From Massiliimicrobium timonense (GTDB taxonomy: Bacteria; Bacillota_I; Bacilli_A; Erysipelotrichales; Coprobacillaceae): DNA of 64,000 nt. Each line of letters opens with the position of its first letter. Position 1 is the first letter of the stretch. Shown in pieces: positions 1 to 10,236 of this stretch. The notes beneath the pieces were generated by a model. It saw only the letters and a list, made by a program, of their open reading frames with translations, was not told where the DNA came from and did no database searches. The position numbers were made by a program, and so were the translations under genes. Location of the stretch: contig NZ_NFLJ01000003.1 in NCBI RefSeq assembly GCF_002160865.1, positions 1 through 64,000 of the forward strand. The letters run 5' to 3'.

Positions 1-519
1 GGGAAATGGAATGCCGTGACATCATTGCTGGAAAGAGTCAAAGGACCAGAGGAAATCAAGAGAAAACAGAATGACTGGAAGATGAGGGTTGTAGACATGA
101 AGGAGATGGATGAAAACCTACTGAAAAATGAAGACAATAAAAAGGTCATCAGTGGATTAAAGATAATATGGAGAAAAGATGAAGAAGGATTAAAGAAGAT
201 GATCATTACAAAAGCGGTAGCCAGAGTACTGGCAACATTGACAGGGAGAGAAGACATACTGAAAAAAATGAAAGGAGATGGAGGAACAGTGGAAATGTAT
301 TCATTCTGGAAAGATGCAGAGAAATCAGGTATGGAAAAAGGAAAACAACAAGGAAAGTTAAGTGTTGTATTGATTCAATTAAAAAAACTATTAGGCAAAC
401 TCACACCAGATTTAGAGATGAAGATAGTTAATAGTAAAGAAGAAACGCTTGATAGTATTATTATCCATATATTTGAAATACATAACGAAGAAGATGTATT
501 AAAGTATATTTATAAATAG
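1..519 (+). CDS. Rpn-family PD-(D/E)XK nuclease/transposase-like protein, C-terminal part
   Basis: The frame is open from the first base of the window, so the gene is truncated on the left; a GTG at 16 is an internal codon rather than a convincing start, as it has no ribosome binding site. The visible part has a charged helical stretch, then an MEKGKQQG motif and a Leu-rich tail ending near EDVLKYI. This layout matches the C-terminal tail of the Rpn (recombination-promoting nuclease, 'PD-(D/E)XK nuclease family transposase') proteins common in gut Firmicutes. The catalytic nuclease core would lie upstream and cannot be checked. Family assignment rests on tail style and is moderately sure. Confidence 0.6.
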   Translation, partial: GKWNAVTSLLERVKGPEEIKRKQNDWKMRVVDMKEMDENLLKNEDNKKVISGLKIIWRKDEEGLKKMIITKAVARVLATLTGREDILKKMKGDGGTVEMYSFWKDAEKSGMEKGKQQGKLSVVLIQLKKLLGKLTPDLEMKIVNSKEETLDSIIIHIFEIHNEEDVLKYIYK

Positions 520-538
520 GAGAAGTATAAAATGAAAT

Positions 539-588
539 AGAGAAAAAAGAACTCTTAATCTATATGATTTTGAGCTCTTTTTTCTCTT
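539..588. terminator. Bidirectional terminator between the Rpn-like gene and queH
   Basis: Arms of 16 nt (539-554 and 572-587) pair with a single mismatch; the stem is A-rich on the left and T-rich on the right, so it can terminate both converging transcripts. It overlaps the last codons of queH. Confidence 0.6.
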
Positions 589-1199
589 TCTTGCATTTCT
601 TCATAACTGAACATACAACCACAGTAGTTTTGGCGATACATTCCATATTCTTTTGTCATTTGTGTAGATTTTAAATAGCCATTATTCTTTTTGAAATCTG
701 CATATAAAAAACGTGGAGAATCACACTGCCATTGATGACCAATTTCATTAATCCATTGACTATTTTTATGTGGAGAAACACTTAAAACTGTTGTCCAATA
801 ATCAAAATGATGTATTTTAGCATAGTCAAAGGTTCTACGCATTCTCAAACTATAACAAAGCTTACATCTCACACTTCCTTCAGGATATTCTTTTAAAGGA
901 TAGAGATGAGAAATCCATTCTGCATTGTTATAAGGGTCTTCAATGACTTTAATATCTTGTTGATAGTCTTGGTTAAATTTTTCTATAAAAGATAAAAGTT
1001 CATGAAAACGTCTTTGATATTCTTCTGGTGGATATATATTAGAATTAGAATAATAAATCGTAATCTGGAAATGTTCACTTAATTCTTTAATAACGTTACT
1101 TGAACATGGACCACAACAGACATGTAATAATAATGAAGGATGACAATTGCCTAATTTTTGAATTTCTTCCTGTAATTTTAAATCATAGTTTATTTTCAT
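555..1199 (-). CDS. queH: Epoxyqueuosine reductase QueH
   Basis: QueH (formerly DUF208) reduces epoxyqueuosine to queuosine in tRNA, the last step of queuosine synthesis, and replaces the cobalamin-dependent QueG in many anaerobes. The protein (214 aa) shows the family's Cys signatures: HVCCGPCSS near the N terminus, a CKLCY motif in the middle and QNYCGCMFS near the C terminus, as expected for the Fe-S and metal sites. The start used is the ATG that overlaps the queA stop by one base (TAATG), implying translational coupling; six extra upstream codons are possible but lie inside queA. It is the last gene of the tgt-queA-queH operon. Confidence 0.93.
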   Translation of the reverse strand: MKINYDLKLQEEIQKLGNCHPSLLLHVCCGPCSSNVIKELSEHFQITIYYSNSNIYPPEEYQRRFHELLSFIEKFNQDYQQDIKVIEDPYNNAEWISHLYPLKEYPEGSVRCKLCYSLRMRRTFDYAKIHHFDYWTTVLSVSPHKNSQWINEIGHQWQCDSPRFLYADFKKNNGYLKSTQMTKEYGMYRQNYCGCMFSYEEMQEREKRAQNHID

Positions 1200-2224
1200 T
1201 ATTGAATAAACATGCAATCACCAAATGAGAAGAAGCGATACTTTTCTTCCACAGCGTGATGATAAGCTTTCATAATAAACTCCTTATCAGCAAATGCACT
1301 GACAAGCATTACTAAAGTAGATTTAGGAAGATGGAAATTCGTAATCAAGGCATCAATCGCTTCAAACTGATATCCGGGATAGATAAAAATATCTGTACTT
1401 TCCTGTGTTACTTTAAACTGTCCGTATTTTTTATAATTCGCTTCTAAAGTTCTTGTTGAAGTTGTACCTACACTAATAATACGTTGACCATTTGCTTTAG
1501 CTGTATTTAATTTTTGTGCAGTTTCTTCATCAATCATATAAAATTCGCTATGCATGTGATGTTCTAAAACATCATCTACTTTGACAGGTCTAAATGTACC
1601 TAGTCCTACATGTAGTGTGACATCTAAGATTTCAACACCCTTTTCTTGAACCTTTTCAAGAATCTCATCAGTAAAATGTAAACCTGCTGTAGGGGCAGCA
1701 GCACTACCTTCAATTTTTGCATAAACTGTTTGATAACGACTAGAATCTTCTAATTTTTCTTTAATATATGGCGGTAAAGGCATCATACCTAAATGATCTA
1801 AGATTTCATAAAAGATACCATCATAAATCATCTCAAAATGACGAATCCCTTCTTCACCAATATAAATACATTTTGCTTTTAAAGAACCATCACCAAAAGT
1901 AATGATTGTACCCATTTTCACAATTCTGGCATTTCCTACTAAACATTCCCATACATTATTTCCTAAATCTTTCAATAATAGAACTTCAACATGACCATTT
2001 GTTTCCTCTTTTGTTCCATAAAGTCTGGCAGGAATGACTTTTGTATTGTTTCTAACCAAAATGTCACCAGCATGTAGATAATCTAAAATATCATAAAAAT
2101 GTTTATCTTCAATGGTTCTTTCTTTTCTATTTAAAACCATTAAACGAGAAGTATCTCTTTTTTGTAGAGGAGTTTGTGCAATCAATTCTTCTGGTAAGTT
2201 ATAATCAAATTCACTTAATTTCAT
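1199..2224 (-). CDS. queA: S-adenosylmethionine:tRNA ribosyltransferase-isomerase QueA
   Basis: QueA transfers and isomerises the ribosyl group of SAM onto preQ1-modified tRNA, giving epoxyqueuosine-tRNA. Length (341 aa) is normal. Family motifs include the N-terminal DFDYxLPExLIAQxP-like opening, the FTDEILEKV region after AAPTAGLHF, and the C-terminal [16 protein letters not shown]. It starts directly after the tgt stop (TAAATG) and overlaps queH by one base, so all three genes are probably translated from one mRNA. Confidence 0.97.
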   Translation of the reverse strand: MKLSEFDYNLPEELIAQTPLQKRDTSRLMVLNRKERTIEDKHFYDILDYLHAGDILVRNNTKVIPARLYGTKEETNGHVEVLLLKDLGNNVWECLVGNARIVKMGTIITFGDGSLKAKCIYIGEEGIRHFEMIYDGIFYEILDHLGMMPLPPYIKEKLEDSSRYQTVYAKIEGSAAAPTAGLHFTDEILEKVQEKGVEILDVTLHVGLGTFRPVKVDDVLEHHMHSEFYMIDEETAQKLNTAKANGQRIISVGTTSTRTLEANYKKYGQFKVTQESTDIFIYPGYQFEAIDALITNFHLPKSTLVMLVSAFADKEFIMKAYHHAVEEKYRFFSFGDCMFIQ

Positions 2225-3415
<1,191 letters not shown>

Positions 3416-3481
3416 TTATTGATTGAAATTCTATGCAAAAGAAAAGAGTATGTTAAAATAAAGATAAAGGATGTGGTTACG

Positions 3482-3679
3482 ATGAAATATATTTGGATTG
3501 TGTTATTGTTATTACTGGGAATAACAATGGTAGTAAAACCAGATTTGTTGTGGAAAATAGAACATTTCTGGGATGTAAAAAATGGAGAACCTTCAGAGTT
3601 GTATATCGCTTTGATGCGTGTTATGGGAACATTTTGTATTATAGGCTCTATCATATTTTTCATTGCTCTTTTTATTTAA
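3482..3679 (+). CDS. Small membrane protein, DUF6199-like
   Basis: A 65-aa protein with two hydrophobic segments (about residues 3-18 and 46-65) and a polar middle containing WKIEHFWDVKNGEPSELY and an R-x-x-G motif before the second segment. This spacing (W..E.W..., PS.LY, R..G) resembles the small DUF6199 membrane proteins; function unknown. The ATG at 3482 is chosen because AAAGGATG precedes it; upstream in-frame codons lack a site. It is divergent from tgt and stands alone. In-frame sequence continues after the stop for about 50 codons (see findings). Confidence 0.65.
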   Translation: MKYIWIVLLLLLGITMVVKPDLLWKIEHFWDVKNGEPSELYIALMRVMGTFCIIGSIIFFIALFI

Positions 3680-3936
3680 AGTCCTTCAATCAGAGTTTAT
3701 GATTATAGTAGTACTCAATCGTTTATATATCAATATAATATGACTAAATCTAGATTTAGTATAAAGAACTCAAGAGATATTCATATAGAAGATAGTGTTT
3801 ATCAATACTTTGTAGAACCAAATTCGTAATGTTTTAGTAGGAATGATAATAAGTCTTTTGATATAAATGTTATGGTTAAAGTTATATTAAAAATAACAGT
3901 CATGATAAGGTTAATTGTCATGGTCAAAGATATAAA
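3680..3936. other. Gene-poor gap between the DUF6199-like gene and the GTPase pair
   Basis: No gene with a start and ribosome binding site was found. The frame of the upstream small gene stays open for 49 codons after its stop (3680-3826, ending TAA at 3827-3829) and reads as a plausible polar peptide, so this may be decayed coding sequence. The rest is AT-rich sequence without clear signals. Confidence 0.35.
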
Positions 3937-3961
3937 TAAAAAAGAGGATTTGGAATCCTCT
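3937..3961 (-). terminator. Terminator of the COG0523 GTPase operon
   Basis: Stem AGAGGATT/AATCCTCT (3943-3950, 3954-3961) with a three-base loop, followed on the minus strand by a T-run (A-run on the plus strand). It overlaps the stop codon of the downstream GTPase gene. Confidence 0.8.
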
Positions 3962-4901
3962 AATCAAAAGTGACATATTCGTTTTTGAGTGGTGGAATGA
4001 CTTTTAAGTCATCCACTTTTAATAAACAGAAATTTCCGTTAATATCTGAATCATATTGAACATCAATTGTTCCAGTGACTTCAACCCATTCATTAGGAAT
4101 CAGTTGTTTAGCAGCAGGATGTTCACAGACCATACCAATTAAAGACGTATCTTCTTCACAACAAACCATAGCTAAACGTCCTAATACAAATCCATCTTCA
4201 AGCTGTTTATCTCTGCCAATAAATTTACCTCTTAATGTGACTTTCTTTTGATTGTATTTGTCTGGATGATCTAAAGCATCCATACAAAATATACCAAAAT
4301 CATGATCTAATACATGGATTTCATCTTGAGATATATCAAATGGTAATTCATCATCTTCTAAAGTATTCACAGTTCCATCTTCTTTTTCATAAATAATCTG
4401 GCATGTAGAATTGATGGCTTTAATGTTATTTCTTAAAAAAGATTTTTTCATAGATGCATCAATACGATTGAAGATAAGTAAATCACTGTATTTAACATGT
4501 TGATAAAGTAAAGAACGCATATTTTGAATATATAAAGCAAAAGTTTTAGCATTGATGGTTGTTAAAACTTGGACAACTTCCCAATCATCAGGTTTTTCAC
4601 ATTCAACAATATTATCAACATTATACATTCCATTGACTTCCATTAAAACTTGGGTTGGATGATATTTGTTTTCAAGTTCCTGTAAAAATTCTTTATTAAA
4701 TTCATCTTCTTTATGAATATAAACAATATCACAATTGAACGATTCAATTTCTTCTTGTGAGTATTCTTTTTCACCTTGTTCACTGACAATTAAAACAGTT
4801 TTCTCATTTTGACAAAAATCAGTTGTTGTAATGGTATCATTAATAAAAGATGATTTTCCGCTATCTAAAAATCCTGTAAATAAATAGATTCTTGTATTCA
4901 T
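3960..4901 (-). CDS. COG0523/CobW-like GTPase fused to a DUF1980 (TIGR03943-like) C-terminal domain
   Basis: The N-terminal ~180 residues form a P-loop GTPase of the CobW/COG0523 metal-chaperone type, with Walker A GFLDSGKSS at residues 9-17. The usual CxCC metal motif of the family is absent. The C-terminal ~115 residues (GKFIGRDKQLEDG, LGRLAMVCCEEDTSLIGMVCE, NEWVEVTGTI) match the pattern of the C-terminal domain of YcgQ/TIGR03943 proteins (DUF1980), which has a paired Cys and a WVxVxG strand and is linked to metal homeostasis with YcgR permeases. The gene overlaps the preceding GTPase by one base (TAATG), so the two are probably co-translated. The fusion call is from motif recognition. Metal specificity is unknown; zinc is the best guess. 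Confidence 0.75.
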   Translation of the reverse strand: MNTRIYLFTGFLDSGKSSFINDTITTTDFCQNEKTVLIVSEQGEKEYSQEEIESFNCDIVYIHKEDEFNKEFLQELENKYHPTQVLMEVNGMYNVDNIVECEKPDDWEVVQVLTTINAKTFALYIQNMRSLLYQHVKYSDLLIFNRIDASMKKSFLRNNIKAINSTCQIIYEKEDGTVNTLEDDELPFDISQDEIHVLDHDFGIFCMDALDHPDKYNQKKVTLRGKFIGRDKQLEDGFVLGRLAMVCCEEDTSLIGMVCEHPAAKQLIPNEWVEVTGTIDVQYDSDINGNFCLLKVDDLKVIPPLKNEYVTFD

Positions 4902-6007
4902 TATTCTACTCCAAATAATTCATAAATTTTGTCTTCTAATAAATCTTTACCGATAACACAGATACGACCAGTGTAATCAGCGCTACCAAAACGAATTTCA
5001 TATTCTCCAGGCACTAAATCAAAGTGTAGCCATTTCTTATCTGGTGTAGGTAAAATACCTTTTGCACGCAAGATATCTCCATATTCATGAGATGAAGATA
5101 AAATCTGAAGAATTTGATCTAACTGTTCCTGTGTATAAGTGTGAACAGTTTCTTTTCCTAAACTTGTAAAGACTTCATCTGCGTGATGGTGGTGATGATG
5201 ACCACATCCACATTCATGGTCATGATGATGTCCATGATGACATTCTTCATTTTCGTGATGATGGTGACAACATTCATGATGTTCATCATGATGATGATAA
5301 TGTTCGCCATGTCCATGATGATGTTCGTGATGGTGGCAGTGTTCACCGTGTTCATGATGGTGGCCACATTCTGGACAAATATCTGCTTCTTTCATTAATA
5401 TATCCTGTAAAGAATTTTGATTTTCCATTGTCTGTAAAATAACTTGTCCATCTAACTCATCCCAAGCTGTAGTGATAATCGAAGCAGTTGTATTCATTGA
5501 TTTAATAATATCAATAGCTTCTTGAACTTTATCCATAGAAACATCTTGAGTACGACTTAAAATGATTGTAGAAGCATATTCGATTTGATTATTAAAGAAT
5601 TCTCCAAAATTCAATGAATATGTTTTACATTTTTTAACATCAATAACTGTCACAAAACTATTTAACTGAAGTTCATCACTATGAACATTTTCAACAGCTT
5701 TAATCACATCAGAAAGTTTTCCTACACCGGAAGGTTCAATAATAATACGATCAGGATGATACTTAGCTACGACTTGTTTTAAAGCTTCGCTAAAATCACC
5801 CACTAATGAACAACAAATGCATCCAGAGTTCATTTCTGTAATCTCAATTCCAGCTTCTTTTAAGAAGCTTCCATCTATACCAATCTCACCAAATTCATTT
5901 TCAATTAAAACAACTTTTTCATGACCTAAACAATCCTGAATAAGTTTTTTGATTAATGTTGTCTTTCCAGCTCCGAGAAAGCCAGAAATAATATCTACTT
6001 TACTCAT
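4901..6007 (-). CDS. COG0523 family GTPase with long His-rich metal-binding loop
   Basis: A 368-aa G3E-family GTPase, probable zinc (or other transition metal) chaperone. Walker A GFLGAGKTT lies at residues 9-17, the signature GCICC motif at about residues 74-78, an ExSG motif (IIEPSGVG) follows, and the CobW C-terminal domain ends the protein. Between GTPase and C-terminal domains (about residues 212-277) lies a low-complexity stretch of His with Cys, Glu and Gly, a metal buffer typical of zinc- or nickel-handling members. The start is the ATG preceded by AAGAAGG. Open frames on either strand across the His repeat (about 5158-5398) are codon artefacts. First gene of a two-gene operon with the DUF1980-bearing GTPase. 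Confidence 0.9.
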   Translation of the reverse strand: MSKVDIISGFLGAGKTTLIKKLIQDCLGHEKVVLIENEFGEIGIDGSFLKEAGIEITEMNSGCICCSLVGDFSEALKQVVAKYHPDRIIIEPSGVGKLSDVIKAVENVHSDELQLNSFVTVIDVKKCKTYSLNFGEFFNNQIEYASTIILSRTQDVSMDKVQEAIDIIKSMNTTASIITTAWDELDGQVILQTMENQNSLQDILMKEADICPECGHHHEHGEHCHHHEHHHGHGEHYHHHDEHHECCHHHHENEECHHGHHHDHECGCGHHHHHHADEVFTSLGKETVHTYTQEQLDQILQILSSSHEYGDILRAKGILPTPDKKWLHFDLVPGEYEIRFGSADYTGRICVIGKDLLEDKIYELFGVE

Positions 6008-6031
6008 TTATTCGACCTTCTTTCTTTTTGT

Positions 6032-6060
6032 ATTATAGCACTCGTATTTTTAACAAGCAA
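6032..6060 (-). promoter_or_regulatory. Promoter of the COG0523 GTPase pair
   Basis: On the minus strand TTGCTT, a 17-bp spacer and TATAAT (plus-strand 6055-6060 and 6032-6037). No convincing Zur-type palindrome was recognised. Confidence 0.6.
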
Positions 6061-6081
6061 ATGAAATAACATACAATTCTC

Positions 6082-6139
6082 TTGATAAAAAGATGGAATA
6101 AGACTATAATTGTTAGTGTACTAATAATTAGCATACTAA
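6082..6139 (+). promoter_or_regulatory. Promoter and double operator of marR-ABC exporter operon
   Basis: TTGATA (6082-6087), 17-bp spacer, TATAAT (6105-6110). Immediately downstream are two palindromes, TTAGTGTACTAA (6113-6124) and TTAGCATACTAA (6128-6139), 15 bp apart centre to centre, covering the expected start point. This is the classic place for autorepression by the MarR protein encoded next. Confidence 0.8.
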
Positions 6140-6154
6140 TGAAAGGAGGAAATC

Positions 6155-6583
6155 ATGAAAACACCTTTTTATATGTTGGTTTTTAAAGCTTTTCATGCCC
6201 AAAGGCAAAAGAATCGAATGAATATGAATGCTTTTCGTTTATCACCCGGTCAACCAAAAGTACTACGATATATTCAAAATCATAAAGATTGTAAGTTAAA
6301 AGATATTGCAAAAGAATGTGATGTTGAAAGTGCTACAGTGAGTAAGATTCTTGATAACTTGGAAGAAAAGGGTATGATTACAAAAGCTATTAATCCTCAA
6401 AATAAACGTGCTTATCAACTGAATTTAACAGTTGAAGGACAAAAGGCTTTAGAAAAGTGGGATGAACATTGTTTAGAAATAGAACAGATTTCTTTAAAAG
6501 GATTTAGTGAAAAGGAGAAACAGCAGTTTCAAGACTATTTATCTCGTATGTATACGAATTTAACAGGAAAAGAGATTTTATAG
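6155..6583 (+). CDS. MarR family transcriptional regulator
   Basis: A 142-aa winged-helix protein. The helix-turn-helix is at about residues 45-70 (LKDIAKECDVESATVSKILDNLEEKGMI), followed by the wing (NPQNKRAYQLNLT). Preceded by AAGGAGG. It sits 11 bp before two ABC exporter genes and behind two palindromic operators, so it most likely represses its own operon and is released by a ligand of the exporter. Ligand not predictable. Confidence 0.9.
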   Translation: MKTPFYMLVFKAFHAQRQKNRMNMNAFRLSPGQPKVLRYIQNHKDCKLKDIAKECDVESATVSKILDNLEEKGMITKAINPQNKRAYQLNLTVEGQKALEKWDEHCLEIEQISLKGFSEKEKQQFQDYLSRMYTNLTGKEIL

Positions 6584-6594
6584 GAGGGGAAAAT

Positions 6595-8319
6595 ATGATC
6601 AAACGTTTATGGCCATATGCAAAAAAATATCAACGTTATTTTTTACTGGCATGTGCCTGTATTATTGGAGAAACAGTTTTTGAACTTGTGATACCTGTAT
6701 TGATGGCTAATATTATTGATGTAGGTGTAGCCAATAAAGATACAAATTATATTGTCATACAAGGCATACTGATGGTTGTTTGTGCCTGTATTGCTTATGT
6801 TTTAGGAGTCTTATATGCTCGTTTTGCAGCTACGGCAGGACAAGGATTTGGAGCCGAATTGAGAAAAGATGAATTTGAAAAAGTTCAGAATTTTTCTTTT
6901 GCGAATACTGATCATTTTTCAACGTCGTCTTTAATTACCCGTTTAACAAGTGATGTTATTATTATTCAAAATGCGATATGTAATGGAATTAGACCATTAG
7001 TCAGAGCACCCTTTATGCTTTTGTTGGCATTATTTTTTACTTTTACTATTAATGCAAAATTAGCTCTTATATTTTTGGTTTCTACACCTATATTGGGGAT
7101 TGGATTATTTGTCATCGTAAGAAAAGTTGGACCACTGTTTAAGTTTATGCAATCAAGTATGGATAATATTAATACAGTTGTCCAGGAAAATTTAAATGCT
7201 ATTCGTGTTGTTAAATCTTATGTCAGAGAAGGGTATGAATCTGAAAAATTTGAAGGCATGAATGAAAATTTAAGAGAAAATAGTGAAAAAGCCTTTCGTA
7301 CTTCAGTATGGAATATGCCATTATTCCAATATGTGATGTATTTAACGATTGTTTCTATTTTATTTTTTGGTGGACAGATGATTTTAGCTGGAACGATGAA
7401 AGTTGGAGAATTGACTGGTTTTTTAAGCTATGTCATGCAGATATTAAATGCATTGATGATGATTTCTAATGTCTTTTTAATGTTGACAAGATCCATTGCC
7501 AGTTGTGAACGTATTATTGAAGTGCTTGATGAAGTACCAGATATATACGATCCACAAAATACATCAGAAATTGTCGAAAATGGTACGATTGATTTTCACC
7601 ATGTTTATTTTAAATATAAATCAACAGCTAAAGAATATGTCTTAACAGATATTGATTTACACATACCTGCAGGATCAACGATTGGTATTTTGGGAGGAAC
7701 GGGTTCAGCGAAAACGAGCTTAGTACAGTTGATACCTAGACTTTATGATGTTAGTGAAGGAGAAGTCTTGGTTGATGGACGTAATGTGAAAAATTATTCT
7801 GTAGAACATTTAAGAGATAGTGTAGGAATGGTTTTACAAAAGAATACTTTGTTTAGTGGAACGATTAAAGAAAACTTGCTTTGGGGTAATAAAAATGCAA
7901 GTGATGAAGACATTGAATGGGCTTGTCACATTGCTTGTGTGGATGAATTTATAAAAAATTTCCCAGAAGGTTATCAAACTGATATGGGACAAGGTGGAGT
8001 CAATGTTTCAGGTGGTCAAAAACAAAGATTATGTATTGCCAGAGCATTATTAAAAAAACCAAAAGTTTTGATTTTAGATAATTCTACAAGTGCAGTAGAT
8101 ACGGCCACAGAAGCCAGTATTCGAGAAGGGTTGGCATCTTTAAAAGATACAACAAAAATCATTATTGCTCAACGTGTTTCCAGTGTTCAACATGCTGATC
8201 AGATTGTGATATTAGATGATGGGCATATTCATGCGATAGGAACGCATGATGAATTACTGTCACAAGATAAGATTTATCAAGATATTTATTATTCTCAAAT
8301 GGAAGGAGCTGGTTTATAA
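6595..8319 (+). CDS. ABC exporter half, degenerate ATPase site subunit
   Basis: A 574-aa type IV ABC exporter half: six membrane helices in residues 1-310, then a nucleotide-binding domain. Its own catalytic motifs are altered: Walker A reads GGTGSAKTS (Ala where Gly is normal) and the residue after Walker B is Asn (LILDNSTSAVD) instead of the catalytic Glu, while the signature VSGGQKQR is intact. This is the usual asymmetry of heterodimeric exporters such as TM287/288 or BmrCD, in which one composite site is non-hydrolytic. Its stop overlaps the start of the partner gene (TAATG). Probably a drug or peptide exporter controlled by the MarR protein. Confidence 0.9.
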   Translation: MIKRLWPYAKKYQRYFLLACACIIGETVFELVIPVLMANIIDVGVANKDTNYIVIQGILMVVCACIAYVLGVLYARFAATAGQGFGAELRKDEFEKVQNFSFANTDHFSTSSLITRLTSDVIIIQNAICNGIRPLVRAPFMLLLALFFTFTINAKLALIFLVSTPILGIGLFVIVRKVGPLFKFMQSSMDNINTVVQENLNAIRVVKSYVREGYESEKFEGMNENLRENSEKAFRTSVWNMPLFQYVMYLTIVSILFFGGQMILAGTMKVGELTGFLSYVMQILNALMMISNVFLMLTRSIASCERIIEVLDEVPDIYDPQNTSEIVENGTIDFHHVYFKYKSTAKEYVLTDIDLHIPAGSTIGILGGTGSAKTSLVQLIPRLYDVSEGEVLVDGRNVKNYSVEHLRDSVGMVLQKNTLFSGTIKENLLWGNKNASDEDIEWACHIACVDEFIKNFPEGYQTDMGQGGVNVSGGQKQRLCIARALLKKPKVLILDNSTSAVDTATEASIREGLASLKDTTKIIIAQRVSSVQHADQIVILDDGHIHAIGTHDELLSQDKIYQDIYYSQMEGAGL

Positions 8320-10178
8320 TGGCAAGACAAATTACAAATGCAAAACCTCAAGATATGATGAAAACATTAAGCTCCTTTAAAAAGTATATTGGATATCATA
8401 AATATGCTTTAAGCAGTGTAGCTGTTTTAGTTATTATTAGTACAGGAATTAATCTTTGGGGAACATTTCAAATTCGTACGGTCATTAATCAATATTTAAT
8501 GCCGGGAGATTATCAGGGATTGGTCCGTTTTATTATTTTTATGATTGTTGTATATATGATTGGGGCAACTTCAACAGCTATCTATAAACAATTGATGGTG
8601 CATACATCTCAAAAGATTGTTAAAGAAATGCGACAAGATTTATTTGATAAAACACAAAAATTACCTATTCAATATTTTGATAGTCATACACATGGGGAAG
8701 TGATGAGTCATTTTACAAATGACCTTGATACAGTTCAAGATGCTTTAAATAACTGTTTTGATAATTTAATTCAAAGTTTTATTATGATTGTAGGAACATT
8801 GATTTTAATTTTTGTATTAAGTTGGCAATTATCATTAATTGTTTTTGCCTGTATGTTGATTATGTATTTTATGATTCAATATTTAACAAAAAGAAGTAAA
8901 CATTATTTCTCTAAACAACAGGCGGCATTAGGTGATTTGAATGGTTTTATTGAAGAAATGGTTGATGGTGTTAAGGTTGTAAAAGTGTTTAACCATGAAC
9001 AGGCTAATATTGAAGAATTTAATCGTCGTAATCGTATTTTACAGGAGGCTGCGACTAATGCGTTGACTTATTCAGGAAGAACAATTCCTACAGTTGTTAG
9101 TATTTCCTATTTTAATTACGCTATTGTTGCTTGTATTGGTGGATTTTTAACAATCTCTGGTTTTATGGATTTAGGAAGTTTATCTTCTTATCTGGTTTTT
9201 GTCAGACAAACAGCACAACCTGTTAATCAGTTTACACAACAGTTGAATTTTATTTTAGCAGCTATGGCAGGGGCTGAAAGAATATTTGATATGATGTCAG
9301 AAAAACCAGAAATTGATGATGGTCAAGTTACATTAACAAGAGTGCGTAAACATAAAGATGGCCATTTAAGTGAATGTCAGGAACATACAGGATATTGGGC
9401 ATGGCGTCATCCTAGACCAGATGGAAGTATTGAGCTTGTCGAATTAAAGGGTGATGTGCGTTTCCATGATGTGGTGTTTGGCTATGAAGAAAATGTTCCA
9501 ATCTTGAAAAATATTAATTTGTTTGCGAAACCGGGACAAAAAATTGCATTTGTTGGAAGTACAGGTGCAGGAAAAACAACGATTACAAATCTGATTAATC
9601 GTTTCTATGATATTTCTAGTGGAAGTATTACTTATGATGGTATTGATGTGAAGCTCATTAAAAAAGATGATTTAAGACATTCTATTTCTATTGTTTTACA
9701 AGATACACATTTATTTACTGGAACGATTGCTGATAATATTCGTTATGGAAAACTGGATGCGACAATGGATGAGGTGATTGAAGCAGCTAAATTAGCGAAT
9801 GCTCATAGCTTTATTAAACGTTTGCCTAATGGCTATGATACAATGTTGAGTGGGGATGGAGCAAATCTATCACAGGGACAACGTCAGTTATTGGCCATTG
9901 CCAGAGCAGCAATTGCTGATCCACCTGTTTTGATATTAGATGAAGCAACAAGTTCGATTGATACCCGTACTGAAAAATTAATTGAAAAAGGCATGGATCG
10001 TTTAATGGAAAATCGTACAGTTTTTGTGATCGCTCATAGATTATCAACAGTTAGAAATTCTAACGCTATTATGGTATTAGATCATGGTGAAATTATTGAA
10101 CGTGGTAGTCATGATGAACTGATTGCACAAAAAGGACGTTATTATCAGTTATATACGGGACAATTTGAATTAGACTAA
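8319..10178 (+). CDS. ABC exporter half, catalytically complete subunit
   Basis: A 619-aa type IV exporter half, partner of the preceding gene. Membrane domain residues ~25-330; nucleotide-binding domain with canonical Walker A GSTGAGKTT, Walker B plus Glu (LILDEATSSID) and H-loop IAHRLST. The signature motif is LSQGQRQ. An insertion of about 40 residues between the two domains (around residues 345-385, rich in His, Arg and Trp) is seen in many Firmicute homologues of this subunit. The complete catalytic Glu here pairs with the degenerate site of the partner. Confidence 0.92.
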   Translation: MARQITNAKPQDMMKTLSSFKKYIGYHKYALSSVAVLVIISTGINLWGTFQIRTVINQYLMPGDYQGLVRFIIFMIVVYMIGATSTAIYKQLMVHTSQKIVKEMRQDLFDKTQKLPIQYFDSHTHGEVMSHFTNDLDTVQDALNNCFDNLIQSFIMIVGTLILIFVLSWQLSLIVFACMLIMYFMIQYLTKRSKHYFSKQQAALGDLNGFIEEMVDGVKVVKVFNHEQANIEEFNRRNRILQEAATNALTYSGRTIPTVVSISYFNYAIVACIGGFLTISGFMDLGSLSSYLVFVRQTAQPVNQFTQQLNFILAAMAGAERIFDMMSEKPEIDDGQVTLTRVRKHKDGHLSECQEHTGYWAWRHPRPDGSIELVELKGDVRFHDVVFGYEENVPILKNINLFAKPGQKIAFVGSTGAGKTTITNLINRFYDISSGSITYDGIDVKLIKKDDLRHSISIVLQDTHLFTGTIADNIRYGKLDATMDEVIEAAKLANAHSFIKRLPNGYDTMLSGDGANLSQGQRQLLAIARAAIADPPVLILDEATSSIDTRTEKLIEKGMDRLMENRTVFVIAHRLSTVRNSNAIMVLDHGEIIERGSHDELIAQKGRYYQLYTGQFELD

Positions 10179-10182
10179 AAAT

Positions 10183-10236
10183 GGGCTGTAACAAAATAAT
10201 TTTTTAAAGAGTTGATTTTGTTTCAGCTCTTTTTAA
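10183..10236 (+). terminator. Terminator after the ABC exporter operon
   Basis: Arms GCTGTAACAAAAT and ATTTTGTTTCAGC pair with one mismatch around a 17-nt T/A-rich loop and are followed by a T-run. A diverged copy of the left half lies at 11703-11736 (see findings). Confidence 0.75.

Noticed and set aside
5158-5398. Open frames on both strands over the His-rich GTPase segment
   Set aside because: Artefacts of His/Glu/Gly codon repetition; Met- and Ile-rich products with no ribosome sites.
6113-6139. MarR operator palindromes as further members of the iron-box class
   Set aside because: They have TTAG-N4-CTAA, two bases shorter between arms, and sit in front of a marR gene; treated as MarR sites.
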